A stretch of 64,000 nt of DNA from Aquanectria penicillioides (GCA_003415625.1 PYIU01000002.1:4030001-4094000); one strand, 5' to 3'. Shown: positions 10,701-23,426, counted from the first letter of the stretch. Notes: generated by a model from the sequence alone, not told the origin. Program-made: numbers and translations.

Positions 10701-12036
10701 CTAGCCCATGAAAGTGCAAATAGGCAACTGATACTCTGCAAGAATAATCGTGAGAATTCTGTCATCAAAATGAGGTATGGGGTGGTCTCACTGTTGAGTG
10801 TCCAATAGCGCCTCCGCACGCCCTCCCACTCTCCCTTGCCAGACTTGTCCAATCCAGTCATGTTGACATCGCTCTCCTCCCACTCGACATCCATGCCGGC
10901 CTCGATACATTGCATCTCGAAGACCTTTGTGTACACGTCGTAGCAGATCTTCCTGTCGGCGCCGAGTCCGTTGAAGAAGCTAAAGCGGCCGTCTGGGTCC
11001 ATGAGGCCAATGACGTACTCAGTAAAGAACAGGCGCAATTGCGAATAGTCTTCGCCAAAGGTGTCAAAGTAGATGGCGTCGTAGACCTCGCCAGCTTCTA
11101 GCAATTGGGGCACAATATCCTGCCACTTGCCCTTGTGCACCTTGAAGGCCCCCTCCTCCGAGCCACTCTTCTCCCAGTCCGGGCCGAATTTGGAGCCCGG
11201 CTGGGAGAGGTGTTCGAAGACGGAGGGGTGCGCCTCAATGATGTGGTGGCGGGAGGGCTTGAGGTCAGCAAACATACCGTCGACAATACCCATACCAAAA
11301 CCAACATTGAGGATACGCTTGCCAGGAGCTGAATCTGGGATGAGGGCGGCGACGGAGCGGCGCATAATGTCCGTCTCCCAGGCCATCATGACACCATTGA
11401 GGTCCGAGTCAACGAGCTTGGAATCGTCGTAAGTCAACTTGGAGTTGAGATACTCCTCGCTCGTGACAGGTTTTTCTCCAGCTTCCGGGGGATGAACTTG
11501 GGCTCCTCTACGACGACTGGTTCAGTATTGTCCGCATCGGGCTGGGCATTGGTTGTTTCCTCCGCCTCGTCTTCCTCCATTTCATCATCGTCTTCAGGAC
11601 CCGAAGACAGCGGCTCGTAATCGCCCATGAGGGCGAACAGGAGCTCCGCGCGGACGCCGGCATCCACACACATATTGTAGAGCGCTTTCCTCCCAAGGCG
11701 AAGCGCAACGCAGCCAGGTGTCTCATTATTGCTATCGACATCGTTCCAAATAGCACCGTTTAGGAACAACTCCTGTATCACCTCGCGGGCCTCCTCGACG
11801 CAGCCATCCTCCTCTTCGCCGTCGTCCTCGGGGAAGGCTGGGCCGCAAGCTCGAATGGCAGCGTGCAGAGGTGTCTCGCCGGTCTTCGGATCTTGGGCGC
11901 TGGCCTTGCCCTGGCTACGCAGGAGAGCCTTGAGACCATCGCGGTCATGCCCCCACGCGTGATAAAGCACCTGACGAGCGTCTTCAGGGCAATCTGAAGA
12001 GATGCGCGTGGGCATCGAGTCGTCAATGGCGGCCAT
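10701..12036 (-). CDS. RMT2: Protein arginine N5-methyltransferase Rmt2, with a one-base frame break
   Basis: Rmt2 methylates the delta nitrogen of an arginine (ribosomal protein L12 in yeast) using S-adenosylmethionine. Exons are 10792-12036 and 10701-10735, with a 56-bp intron. The N-terminal half has ankyrin-like repeats (ASAQDPKTGETPLHAAIRA). The C-terminal half is the GAMT-like methyltransferase, with SAM motif NVGFGMGIVDGMFADL, acidic EAHPSVFEHL and YDAIYFDTFGEDY. The spliced end, WTLN-K-YQLPICTFMG, matches the family's C-terminus. The frame breaks between KFIP and PPEAGEKPVTSEEYL. Adding one G to the plus-strand G5 run 11487-11491 rejoins them to 426 residues and gives the phase 1 exon end that the acceptor requires. 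Divergent from VTC4. Confidence 0.93.
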
Positions 12037-13578
12037 GGTGGCGGAATGGTCAGGCGATCGGTGCCTCGATAGTGGGGGTGTAGGCCGAACGGCGACGCGG
12101 CGCGGGGTCTTTAGAGGGGCAGCAACGCCTTTGCTTAGGGTTGGATACGTCGAGAGACAGCTGTGAGCTGTGTTCTCGGTTGTTGCAGGGGAAGACACAG
12201 GCAATTCCCACAATGGCAACTGGTCGTCAGACCAGCAATCTCGGATGCACAGATGTTTCTGTATTGAAATCCGTAGAGGGGCCGTGCCGGGGGTGGCTCG
12301 GAATCTGGCACAAAACTCCAGTTTGGTGTTGGCCCTGTTGGTTGTGAGTGTGCGAAAAAAAAAGAAAAAAAAGCTGAGGTCTCACCCAAGTCCGACCCTG
12401 CCCCGCCTGGGCATCCATCCGCAAGGGCCCAAAATTCAGGGATCCATCTGAACCAGATGATCGAATCGAGGTCTCGGTGTCGTGTGCCCCAGTGAAGAGC
12501 CGGGTGCGACAGTCGCATCCGCTGTGCAGCGGAGACCTAGCCGGCCGAGAATGGTGTGAAAGCAGTGGGCTCCGGTGGATTTTCAGTGGGTTTCAGTGGG
12601 CTCACGCTTGGTACGTGCCCTGTCTCCCTCTGCGACTGGCGGGTCAAGCTCATTCCTCAAGATCGTTTTGGAACTCCTTCAGGCAATGGGGCTGCAGAGG
12701 CGGAACGGCAACGACGGCCACTAACAGTTACGGTGGGCCACTGTCCGTCGGGATTCCAGCCACTATACTTGGATGCATGTTTGTGCATTATCCATACATG
12801 TGCAATGCAAGCATACACCACACATGCGTGACAAGCCCTGCAAAACCCTCCGCAAAACTTCAACATGGTGCAACACCACCGCCCCAAACGCCACTTCAAT
12901 TTGGATAAGGCATGAAAATAGCGCCTCTGTAGCGGCCTCGTTAGAGCTCCTCAGACCCTCAGGTGGGCTCCAAGTTCCCCGACAGTGGCTCTTCGCCGCT
13001 TGTAAACAAAAGCCACTTGGGCCTCGCAACCATATTTGACGCACGTTCCAGCAGACGCCACAGTGATTCGCCAATTCATTTCAGAGCTGTCTCACCGAAC
13101 CAAGGGCGGGCGGGCCTACCAACCAGGTTCGCGCTAAGGCGCCTATGACCTACAGTACCTACCTAGACTGCCCCAAGCCCCCCGTGCAGGACAATTCTAC
13201 AGAGGTACCTACCTCATGCAGCGAGACCAGCATCAACCTCGCGTTACCTGCTTCAGTACCGACGCCGCAAGGGCTCCTCCTTCTTGCTTCCAACCTACAC
13301 CGAAAACCTCGGCTTTGTTATCTCGTTTCTCGTCCACAAGCAGGTAAGGACCGCCTCACCTCTTCCGCTACGCGCAAACCTGCTCCCTCTCTCCTCTCCC
13401 AACCACCAAAACAAACAAAGCCTTCGCCTGGTTCGATCAAACGCACCTTGCTCATAGGGTGCACCACCGACTCTCGTTCAATGCGCTCATGCTTATCGTC
13501 CAGGATCTAAAGACCCGTGACAAAACCTGGACCAGCACCCGCGCGGGCACTCCCAAGGTCCGACCCGGCGTCGTCGTC
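12037..13578. other. Divergent intergenic region between RMT2 and VTC4
   Basis: Holds the two promoters and the VTC4 5' leader (pyrimidine-rich, CCAACC/CACCAAAACAAAC elements at about 13390-13430). Two AGGTACCT-like elements lie at about 13155-13215. An A-rich run is at 12354-12372. Open frames are short and unrecognised; that at 13145-13510 is leader sequence in my reading. Confidence 0.5.
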
Positions 13579-16016
13579 ATGAAGTTCGGCGAGCAGCTCC
13601 GTTCCAGCGTCATACATGAGTACCAGTGGTATTACATTGACTACGATGGCCTGAAGGACGAGATCAAGAATGCCACGGGCTCTCCCAAGCCCGGTGGTAA
13701 GGGTGCGGAATGGTGCGAGGAAGACGAGTCTCGCTTCGTTGCCAAGCTCGAGACGGAGCTCGAGAAGGTACACACAAAGCAGCAGGTCAAGGCCATGGAG
13801 ATATCCCGCCGCATCGCTGTGAGTGAGCGCGAGGTCAAGGAAGTCGTCAACCGTCTTAACGAGCGCGGCCTTGGTGAGAACGGCCCCACCGAGGAAGAGT
13901 TCATGCTCCTCGAGGAGGACCTCAGTGATATCATCGCCGACGTCCACGATCTCGCCAAGTTCGTGCAACTCAACTACACCGGCTTCTACAAGATCATCAA
14001 GAAGCACGACGTAAGTCAATTGATGCCAGAAGACTATCTCCAGCCCAATCTCTAACAGACTCCATCTTGCAGAAATTGACCGGATGGCACCTAAAACCCG
14101 TTTTCGATACCCGACTCAAGGCCAAGCCCTTCTACAAAGAGAACTACGATGCTTCCGTTATTAAGCTGTCGAATCTGTACGACCTCGTCCGCACCCGCGG
14201 TAACCCTGTTAAGGGCGATAGTGCTGCAGGTGGTAGCCAGGGTAGCTTTGTCCGACAGACCACCAAGTACTGGGTGCATCCGGACAACGTGACGGAGCTG
14301 AAGCTTATCATCCTGAAGCATCTGCCCGTGCTTGTCTTCAACCCCAGCAAGGAGTTTGACCAACAGGACTCGGCCATTACCTCCATCTACTACGACAACC
14401 CCGAAACTTGGGATCTCTACGAGGGCGATTGAAGAAGACTGAGGGTGCCGAGGCTATTCGACTCCGATGGTACGGAGGAATGCAGAGCGAGACTATCTTC
14501 GTTGAGCGCAAGACTCACCGAGAGGATTGGACTGGTGAGAAATCGGTCAAGGCCCGTTTTGCTGTTAAGGAAAAGAATGTCAACGCGTACTTGAAGGGAG
14601 AGCTTCTCCCTGTCGCCATCTTTGAGAAGGCGCGCAAGGAGGGCAAGAAGTCTGAAAAGGCGATTGCTGAGGATGAGCGATTGGCATCCGAAGTCCAATA
14701 CTCCGTCCTCAAGAAGGGCTACGAACCAGTCTGCCGCTCCTTCTACAACCGTACTGCTTTCCAGCTCCCCGCTGATGCCCGAGTTCGTATCTCACTCGAT
14801 ACTGAGCTAACCATGGTCCGAGAGGATAACTTGGATGGCCGTAACCGCTCAGGCGATAACTGGCGACGTATGGACATTGGTGTCGACTGGCCCTTTTCCC
14901 AGCTCCCTGCCGAGGATGTTGTACGATTCCCTTATGCCGTTCTCGAGGTGAAGCTTCAGACACAGCACGGCCAGGAACCCCCGAGTGGGTTCGTCAGCTC
15001 ATTTCGTCCCACCTCGTCGAAGCTGTGCCCAAGTTCTCCAAGTTCATTCATGGTTGCGCTTGCCTGTTCCCTGAACGCATCAACCTGCTGCCTTTCTGGA
15101 TGCCTCAGATGGACGTTGACATTCGCAAGCCTGCCACTCACGACTTTGGTATTCGCCGACCCGGGATGTCTGGAACCACGACTACTTCGGATGATGAAGA
15201 CGACTTGGACTCGGATGACGAAGAGATGGGGCTCATCAGCCGTCCCGGGGCCGGTAATGGAGAATCTAGCGCACAAGGAGCTAGACGTCGTCGTGGACTT
15301 CCTTCGGATGTTGAAGGCCAAATCGCCGATGCAGCCGGCGAAGACGAAGACTATCCCATCTACGACTCAGATGACGAGTACGACGAGAACTATGAGCTGG
15401 AGCAGGCCAAGAGAATCGGCGGATGGCACTACTACTCAACCCTCGTCTCGACCAAGACTCGCCAGCTTGGTCGTGGTGCTGGCAGTCTCATCCGTCTAGC
15501 TATCCCCACCCCGCGTAGCACGCCGGTGCCGCGAAGCGCCCGCCTCCAGGCCCTCTTCGGAGACGATGCTATTCAGACCAAGAAGTTCAGGGCGCCCAAG
15601 GGCAAGAAGATTTACGTACCCATCCGCGTAGAACCCAAGGTCTACTTCGCGGCGGAAAGGACTTTCCTGGGTTGGGTAAGCTGACCCCAGTAACCGTTTT
15701 GAACACAAACAGATGACTAACGAATGCGCAATAGCTCGAGTACTCGATTTACATTGGTACCATTGCGGTCACCCTGCTCAACTTTGGAAGCAATGCAACC
15801 CCCACTGCATTCTGGATCTCGGGAATCTTCACTCTTCTAGCCCTTATGAGCTTGTGCTATTCGGTTGGCACGTACCTGTACCGAAGCAATGCCATCCGCA
15901 CGCGCAAGGTGGTAAAGTACTACGACCGCTTGGGACCAAGTGTCCTCTGCGTGGCTCTTTTTGTGGCTGTTGCGCTCAACTTTGGATTCGAGGGTCGAGA
16001 ACGAAAGATTTGGTAA
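13579..16016 (+). CDS. VTC4: Vacuolar transporter chaperone 4 (VTC4), polyphosphate polymerase, with two one-base frame breaks
   Basis: Catalytic subunit of the VTC complex, which makes polyphosphate from ATP and moves it into the vacuole. Exons are 13579-14010, 14073-15675 and 15735-16016. The SPX domain comes first ([34 protein letters not shown]), binding inositol pyrophosphates. Next is the TTM tunnel domain ([64 protein letters not shown]). An acidic linker and a C-terminal DUF202-type region with three membrane helices follow. Two breaks: after DLYEG (G3 run 14423-14425; resumes [12 protein letters not shown]) and after GQEPP (C5 run 14978-14982; resumes [18 protein letters not shown]). 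One extra base in each run restores 772 residues and phase 0 at the exon end. Confidence 0.94.
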
Positions 16017-16196
16017 GAAGAAGCCAGGATTGGGCGAGCTCACCTGTATCAGTATCATACCGGGAGGAGTTGATTGGCAAGAACATTTATTATGGTGCTA
16101 GGCTTGGGTTGGCGGGCTGTTAGTCATTGTGGAGGAGGAGGGGTTAGTTGCTATTTCGGCCGTCTGTGCATCTTTGTCAGTGTGTGTGTGTGTGTG

Positions 16197-16230
<34 letters not shown>

Positions 16231-17028
16231 GAGAAGATGAGAAGCGAGGGTGTTTGCATGATTCTTAGTTTTGGCGGGGTCTGGGTTAAACTTGTTGGCT
16301 AGTGCGAGAGTTAATTGAGCAAGCTACGGTATCTGACCTCAGACTCGTAACGGCGGGAAGTTACCGTTTCCCCTTCTCGTGATCAACGCCCTTCAACGCC
16401 GTGTGTCCCTGAGTGGTGAAAGGCTATGGGGCATAGTCAGCCCTAAAAGGCCGGTGTGTAGCTTCAACTGCTGCTGCCGAGTTCCGACAGCCGTCATTCA
16501 GCTGCGAATTCTCGACGTGAAGCTACCTGCAGCCACACCAGTGCCTCGGTCCCCGACGAGGACAGCTCTTTTCAGCTCCCCATATCTAGCTCTCTCTCTG
16601 TCTTCTCTCTTTCTCCATCAGCTCTACGAGGCAGACTCTGAGCATGAATCATGCTAGACGCGGGCTGATGAGGAAACACGCATTATCAAGCTGACCCGTT
16701 GTTGAGTAAACACAAACGCCATGTCTTACTATCTCCGTGTGCAATGTGCGATTGAATGGCTTTCCCCTCACTTGCACCCACCGTGATTAGCCACATACTG
16801 TGATACATGCCTTTCCTGCATAGTAATTACCATGTAGACCATGTAGACCATGTAGACTGCCTTGTAGACCTTGGTGTCTCTCGCCCTATTTATAGAGTCG
16901 TCTTGTCCGTCCTGGGCGAGCGTCTGCTTCCTTCTCGACCTCAACAAGTCTTCCAACGCCCCTCGATCCCTTAGTGACTGCTCAACGGAGTCTCGCCACC
17001 AGGACTGAGCACCGCAGAACCCGGAACA
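16017..17028. other. Intergenic with a TG/GA microsatellite
   Basis: VTC4 3' region followed by the promoter of the next gene. A compound (TG)n(GA)n microsatellite lies at 16180-16236, and a TAGACCATG repeat at about 16832-16860. No gene recognised. Confidence 0.5.
16180..16236. repeat. Compound microsatellite (TG)n-(GA)n-(CAGA)n
   Basis: Seven or so TG units run into about 12 GA units and then degenerate CAGA units, about 170 bp downstream of the VTC4 stop codon. Confidence 0.9.
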
Positions 17029-18858
17029 ATGGTTATCTTGAGGCCCCAGTCCGAGTTCGGCCACGCGCCGCCGCCCCAGACTCCGTACAGCATCATCACC
17101 AACCTCCCCACATGGGCCAACGCAAAGGCGTTCCGTGATGGCGACCCAGCTCCGCTCTCCAGAGTTGTCCACCTGTACCCTCGTTTCCTGCCCATGCAGT
17201 ACGCTGCCCATGTGAGATCTGCAGCCCCCGGCATGCTCGCTTGTGCCAATGTTGGGGCTTGGGGCTGATCGAAGTGTTTCTCTCTTGTTCCGTGCGTGTA
17301 GCTAGAGCAGGCAATCCTCAAGAAGCTGGGCATCGAGGGCAAACGTGCCCTGGTCTACCTCAACCCGGAGATTTGGCCGCACACCCAACGCCACATCACC
17401 CTCGAGAGGCGTGGGCCGTTTCGCATGAAGGCAGACGATGTCGCTCTCAAGGTCGTGGACGTTGCAGGCCATCGCGTGTATGCCGTAGTTTACGATCCCA
17501 GGAACACGTTTGGCGTCCTGCTCACCTGGGGAAATCCCGGCATCGGCATCTCCATCCGCGGAGCTGAACAGCTCCTCCCCGGCGTTGATAGCCTCAATGA
17601 AGTGTCCGCTGGGGGAGATGGCAGCCTACCTGAGCCGACGTGGACTCCTGAATCTGCCGCCCATCAGGGCCTCCGTGAGAAAGTCAATGAGCTGCTGCAT
17701 CGATCGCCCATTGACCCAGACAAGGTCAAGTGCACGCCCAGCGATGTCTTTTTGTATCCCACCGGCATGGCCGCGGTGTATCATACCACGAACCAGCTGA
17801 TGAAATCTCGGCCGGGAACTATCGTCATTCTCGGCGTCGTCTTTCACAACACGTACCACCACCTCATCGAAGAGGCCCCGCGCGGCCTCAAACACGTTGG
17901 TAAAGTGGATGAAGACGGCATCAACGGCTTCGAGAGTTGGCTCGAGGGGAAAAGCAAGCCGGAAGGACCGTGAGCTATGCCCTTGTCGAGGTGCCTGGGA
18001 ACCCGACATTGGACACGCCAGATACTGCTCGACTTAAGCGTCTGGTGAGTTGTTCCACGCCGACTATTCGAAGATGATTGACTTGACCTTGGTCCCTCGC
18101 TAACAATTGATCTCCTTCTCCTCCGGATGTAGTCCGAAAAGTACGGCTTCGTCCTCATTGTTGACGACACCATCAGCGGCTTTGGCAACGTCGACGTTTT
18201 CTCCCACGGCGATATTCTGCTCACCTCCTTGACCAAGACCTTCAGTGGTCAGGCCAACGTCATGGGCGGCTCCATCGTCCTCAACCCGCTCTCGCCTCAT
18301 TACACGAACCTCGCCCAAATCTTCGCGTCGACTCATCGCAACGAGCTCTTCGGTGCCGACGCCGAGGTTCTGCTTTCCAACTCGCAAGCTTTCATCGAGA
18401 GAACCGTCATCTTCAACCGCAACGCAGCCGCCATGGCAAACTTTCTGCACGAAGCAAAGTCACTCCCAGACTCCCCCGTGGTCAACGTTCAGTACCCAAG
18501 CCTCACGTCCACCAAATCCAACTACGACGCCATCAAGCGCCCCGCCACATCTGATCTCCCCGACCCGGGTTACGGATGTCTTCTGACGGTCGAGTTCGAC
18601 TCCGTCGACAGCGCCATCGCCTTCTACGATCGCTGCGGGTTCTACCCAAGCCCGCATCTTGGCGGCCACGTCAGCCTCGTCTTTGCATACAACATGGCCG
18701 TCTTCAGCAAGAAGCCCGACGAGTGTGCCTACATGCGTGAACTGGGTGTCAAGGAGGAGAGCGTGCGCCTCTCGGCCGGTCTGGAGAAGGAGGAGGATCT
18801 CATTGACACGCTTCGAGATGCGTTAGAAGCGGCCATCGAGGCCAAGAAGGCGAAATAG
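17029..18858 (+). CDS. Cystathionine gamma-synthase-like PLP enzyme, with a one-base frame break
   Basis: Fold-type I PLP enzyme of Cys/Met metabolism. The closest resemblance is to fungal cystathionine gamma-synthase (yeast Str2 type), which joins an activated homoserine and cysteine on the way to methionine. Exons are 17029-17211, 17302-18044 and 18133-18858. The PLP site is SLTKTFSGQANVMGG, with the Schiff-base Lys in the TK pair. Also seen: TPSDVFLYPTGMAAVYHTTN, VLIVDDTISGFGNVDVF and C-terminal SVRLSAGLEKEEDLIDTLRD. Exon 2 breaks at SWLEGKSKPEGP-stop. In the neighbouring frame it reads EKQAGRTVSYALVEVPGNPT, so one extra G in the G4 run 17946-17949 restores both the protein (550 residues) and the phase 0 exon end. 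Whether it is the main methionine enzyme or a paralogue cannot be told. Confidence 0.88.
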
Positions 18859-19128
18859 ACAGAGAAGGGGCTGAAGGTACCATATAATGTCTAAAGCCAT
18901 ATCACTATGATCAGCGAGATGATAGCTGCATGTTACCTACAAGATGACGAAAGCCTTTGGTTGACCTTAACATGTCTGGTATTAATCAAAGTTGAGCTAA
19001 ACTGTTACTCTGCATTACGTAGTAGATGCCAACGCCTTGTGTCGTAAGCAAGACCCCCTTGTAGTCCGAACCAGCCCACTCATCTATCTCATTCACGTCA
19101 TTCCATCTATATCTTCTCCGAACACATT

Positions 19129-22100
19129 TCAAACAACAGCCGTCACCCTTCGAATAGTTCTCCTAGCTCCTTCACCGCTGATCATGATGGCGTTCTCGGC
19201 CTCGAGGGCCCTCATAACCTCATTAAAGTCAGACTGCTCTATCGGGATGCTGGCGCCCTCGCTGAGACGACGGGCAACATCACCCCATCGAACTGAGTTT
19301 CCGCTAGCCGTCATCTCGTCAAGGAGATGCACAAGGGCAGTCTTGAGCTCCTCGCGGCGCTTGCGCTCAGCGGTGCTGACGCCCTCTGTCAGGAGGCTCA
19401 TGTCGATGCGGCCCTGTGCATCGGTGGCAGCGGTCTTGAGAGCGCTCTGGATCAGGCGGTTGGCCTCGCGGACATCGTCACGGGTTACAGTGTCGGAGAG
19501 GCGCATCTTAGCGTGGGCTTCGGCAAGACGGATCATGCTCTCGAGCTGACGAGTGGTGGCAGTGATGCGCTTGTCTGCAGTGCGGACATCCTGGCCGAGA
19601 GCGCGCATGGCAACGTAGGCCTCGACGAGCTCCTGGGCAGCCTCTTGGGAGATAACTGGTTGAATCTTGGAGCGCGCGTATGAAATATAGAGGGTGAGGA
19701 ACTCGACGGGGAGAATATCGTGGTCGGATTGGGCAGATTGAGGCTTGTCCTCAAGGTACATGGAAAGAAGATGCTTAGCAAGGCGCCTGTCGGCCTTCTC
19801 GTCGACACGGTCCAAAATGAGATAGACCAGATCGAAACGAGAAAGGAGAGTTGGGGGAAGGTCGATGTTCTGAGGGACGGGCAGGTCGGGGTTGTAACGA
19901 CTGCCAATGGGATTCGCAGAGGCGAGGATGCTAGTTCGGGCGTTGAGGGTTGTGATGATGCCAGCCTTGGCAACAGAAACGGTCTGCTGCTCCATGACTT
20001 CGTGCAGAACGGATCGTGTAGAGTCGGACATTTTGTCAAACTCGTCAATACAGCAGACACCGCCGTCAGACAAGACCAGGGCGCCAGATTCGAGCACCAG
20101 CTGGCGAGTCTCGGGATCGCGGGTCACATACGCGGTGAGACCGACAGCGGACGAACCCTTGCCGCTGGTGTAGACGCCACGAGGAGCAATCTTGTGGACG
20201 TATGACAGCATTTGGGACTTGGATGTCGAAGGGTCGCCGCAAAGAAGAACATTGATGTCACCTCGGTATTTAGGACTTCCACCTTTTTGGAAGGACTTGT
20301 TGGTGCCACCGAAAAGTTGAAGCAAGATACCCTTCTTGACATCGTCCATTTCGTAAATTGAAGGGGCGAGAGATCGGGAGAGAAGCTCGTAGATGTCGCT
20401 TCGAGCCGCAGTCTCGCGGATCTTCTCCTCGTCTTCAGCGCTGATGGTGCGGGTTTCCTCGATGTTGTTATCACCAGCCTCCGCCTCATCCTCCCCTGCG
20501 ATGCCCAAGGTCGACGGGTCAGCGCCCATGCGCTTCTTGTCAACCTTTTGGATGTGCAAGACGTCCACATACGTCTTGTGGACGCTCTTAAGAGCCCGCT
20601 GGCGAGGATTCACTCGCACAGGACTGACTCGGAAAATTCCCGTCAACTCCACGCGATCACCAGCCTTGCAGAAGTCGACCAGCTCGTTGTACACACAAAC
20701 TGAAACAGAGTGTGGTGTCTGACCAGCAGGCACCGCATCGGGAGTCTCTTGAAGCTTGATGACCTGCTTGTCCTCAAAGGAGCATCGGTTGTGGACAATC
20801 TGCATCGAGTTCTTGGAGGCGCAAATCTCACGGGGGCATTCGGTAGGTTCCCGGATTTTTCCTCGATCAAGACCGACATTGACTGAATGATTGCACACAT
20901 TGCATCGAAAGAAAGCATCCTTCATGTCGGGGATGACAGGGGTTGTTCGAATTACAAGACCCTTTATAGAAATAAGACGGTCCATATCTGTTCCATGTCA
21001 GTATTACGAATAAGTAAGGCAGGTGGGGGAAAGGGTTCTAACCTGATGGGTTCAAGTCTCGAAGATTAATTGTCGTGTCCAGGCCGAAAGGACGGACGAC
21101 GTAAATGGAAGACGACACTTGATCCTCCAGTGAAGGTTGTTGGTCTTGCTGAGGTCGAGGGGTGGGAGGCTCCTCAGGTCTATCGGAGCTGGGGAATACA
21201 GGCTCTGAGCTCTGGGTGCTCTGCTGCGACGCTTGGTGGCCAGCGCTGCTCTGAGAGGCTCTGCCCCTGAGGGTTTCGGCTCGAGCAATCTCGATCATCA
21301 TGTCATGGACTGACTGATCCATCACAGGCACGACTTCCTGGGGGTATGCTTGAATTTGATGCCACAGCTTTCGGGTGGGCGGGTACAGGTTCAGGTCCGA
21401 AATGTCAACGTACAGTCTCGTTGTTCCCAACAGCAGCATGTTCTCAAGAGCATCCCAGTATGGCTTTGAGTCCGCATCAGGGGCTGCTTGCACCTCAGCA
21501 TCTGAGAGACCATCTCGATACATGCGATACTTTTGTGTAAAGTTGCGAAGGAAGTCCTTGAAGGTGGCGAAGGTGTCATCAATGGACACAGTCGTACCCC
21601 AGATCAGACTCTGTCCTTGGCCACCAAGCACATCAGCTTCGGACGTGTTGGGATCTCGGTTGGTAAAAGATGCAGCATCCGAGCCATCAACAGGTCCCTC
21701 GCGCACAACACGCCCCGCATCATCGAGGATGACACGGCGCGGGGCACGGGGCGTGCGGACTGCATCAGAGTTGATATCGCCTCGTCGGTGGGGCGCCGCA
21801 GAGCTCCCAAGCTGGGAGCCAATAAACAGACCGCTGGTTTCACTGCGCAGCTCCGACTGTTGTCGCAAAGATCTACCGGGACTGGAACTCGGGTCGTAGC
21901 GGATGGGCGATGATTCTGTTGTGATTAGAGCTTGACTTTGAGCAATGGCCGTGTCTTCTTACCTCCACCATGTCTGGGGATAGCTCGAGGAGTTCGCTGA
22001 GGATCATCATCGCTTTGGGTCTCGGTCATCTGGCGCAGCGGCGAGCTGGGAATGTTGCTGCGATCACGAGTGCTTTGACTGTTGGTCATGTGCCTCAAGG

Positions 22101-22299
22101 GCGACGAGACCTCGCCGGGTGTAGGAGCATCGTTGCGAGGTGTGGGAGCATCGTTGCCGGAAGGTGCAGGAGACGACTGGTAGAAGAGCGGACTGGAAGC
22201 CAATTGCGAGGGTTCGCGAGGGGTGTTTGCTTGAGATTGACGAGCAGAGCGGCGAGGGGTCGCCGACTGGGAGTCTCGCTGCCGACGTGGTGACGACAT
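19129..22299 (-). CDS. MCM4: DNA replication licensing factor MCM4
   Basis: Subunit of the hexameric MCM2-7 replicative helicase loaded at origins in G1. Exons are 21963-22299, 21043-21915 and 19129-20987; introns are 47 and 55 bp, giving 1022 residues. The disordered N-terminus is rich in SP/TP sites (MSSPRRQRDSQSATPRRSAR), usual targets of CDK and DDK. The OB/zinc region has FRCNVCNHSVNV ... C-x5-C. The AAA+ core shows Walker A GDPSTSKSQML, Walker B VCCIDEFDKMSD, sensor ILASANPIGSRYN and the arginine finger LLSRFDLVYL. The C-terminal winged-helix region ends RRTIRRVTAVV. NLRDLNPS-DMDRLISIKG across intron 2 distinguishes MCM4 from other MCMs. Frame intact. Confidence 0.97.
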
Positions 22300-22684
22300 T
22301 TTGGCGTCGTTGTGGTGGGCGTTCAAAAGAAGATTTCTTAGGAACTGTGGGTTTGTTGGCAAGATGGAGAAATCGAGGGGGAGGGGATGCAACAATCCAG
22401 CAGGGAGGGCGTCGCGTTTCTTTCACACAACGCGTAAAGTGGTTTTAGGCCGACCACGCGAATATGCCCAATTAAATCTGTAGTGGTCCGTGCGGACGCG
22501 ACTCATTGCATTCAGCATCTACATCGGTGTCGGCAAAATATTGTGCCGTGCACCGCCCAATCGGGGAGGTGTGGCATCTGGCATCTGCTGGCATTTGGAG
22601 GTCGGTCTGGAGGGGCGGCCTCGTAATAGTATCGTCCTGGGATTCAATTGCCAACGTGGGCTTTCGCAACACCAAACCGCCACC
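22300..22684. promoter_or_regulatory. Divergent promoter between MCM4 and COPI zeta
   Basis: Only 385 bp separate the two start codons, so the genes share one promoter region. An ACGCGT hexamer (the MCB element bound by MBF in yeasts) lies at 22430-22435, about 130 bp upstream of the MCM4 start. MCM genes are classic MBF targets. A single 6-mer is weak evidence: the same hexamer also occurs in coding DNA in this window. Confidence 0.5.
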
Positions 22685-23426
22685 ATGTCTCCTGGAATGA
22701 CCCTCTTCTCCATCCAGGCCATCCTCATTCTTGGCATCGAGGATGGCGCCCGGATATTCGCAAAGTACTTCTCGCCGCCTCACTCGGCCCCGAATGGTAA
22801 CTCCAAGCTCCCTTCCCCCTCCAATCCTGGCCCATCTGTCCCCTTGGCGCAACATTGCTGACTAGGAGCCTCTCAAGCTTCCGCGGCCGCTTCGGCGAAC
22901 CCCTACTCCGATGTGAAGTCGCAAAAGGCCTTTGAGAAGGGTCTTCTCGAGAAGACCGCCAAGCAGACCGGCGACATCATCCTCTACGACAACCGCATCG
23001 TCCTGTACAAGATGGAGTCGGACGTCATGATGTATGTCGTCGGCAGCGTTGATGAGAACGAGATCCTCCTCTACAACACCGTCCTTGCTATGCGAGACTC
23101 TCTCCACCTCCTCTTCAAGTTAGTTTGCCCAGCTGCTTCGAGCATATACTTGGCGCCTCCGTGATATTGACTCCTGCGACCATAGGCAATCCGTCGACAA
23201 GCGCACCATTGTCGAGAACTACGACCTCGTGTCCCTCGCCATCGACGAGATTGTCGACGACGGAATCATCCTCGAGACCGACCCTACCATCATCGTCCAG
23301 CGAGTCAGCCGCGCGCCTACCCAGGACGTCCCCGTCGGCCGCATCGACCTCAGCGAACAGGGCGTCAACAACTTGGCGCAACTCGGAAAGTCGAAACTGG
23401 CGGACTGGCTCCGACAAGGTCTGTGA
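22685..23426 (+). CDS. RET3: Coatomer subunit zeta (COPI)
   Basis: Small longin-fold subunit of the COPI coat, which buds retrograde vesicles from the Golgi. Exons are 22685-22796, 22866-23118 and 23186-23426, with introns of 69 and 67 bp; 201 residues, the usual size. The sequence starts MSPGMTLFSIQAILILGIED, with ARIFAKYF, then EKGLLEKTAKQTGDIILYDN, VLYKMESDVMMYVVGSVDEN and LAIDEIVDDGIILETDPTII, all characteristic of zeta-COP. The linker between exon 1 and exon 2 (ASQASAAASANPYSD) is the fungal insertion. Divergent from MCM4 and convergent with SUA5 (165 bp between stops). Confidence 0.95.

Noticed and set aside
14408..15499. A separate 363-residue protein starting inside VTC4
   Set aside because: It is the continuation of VTC4 after the first frame break and leaves the VTC4 frame again after the second.
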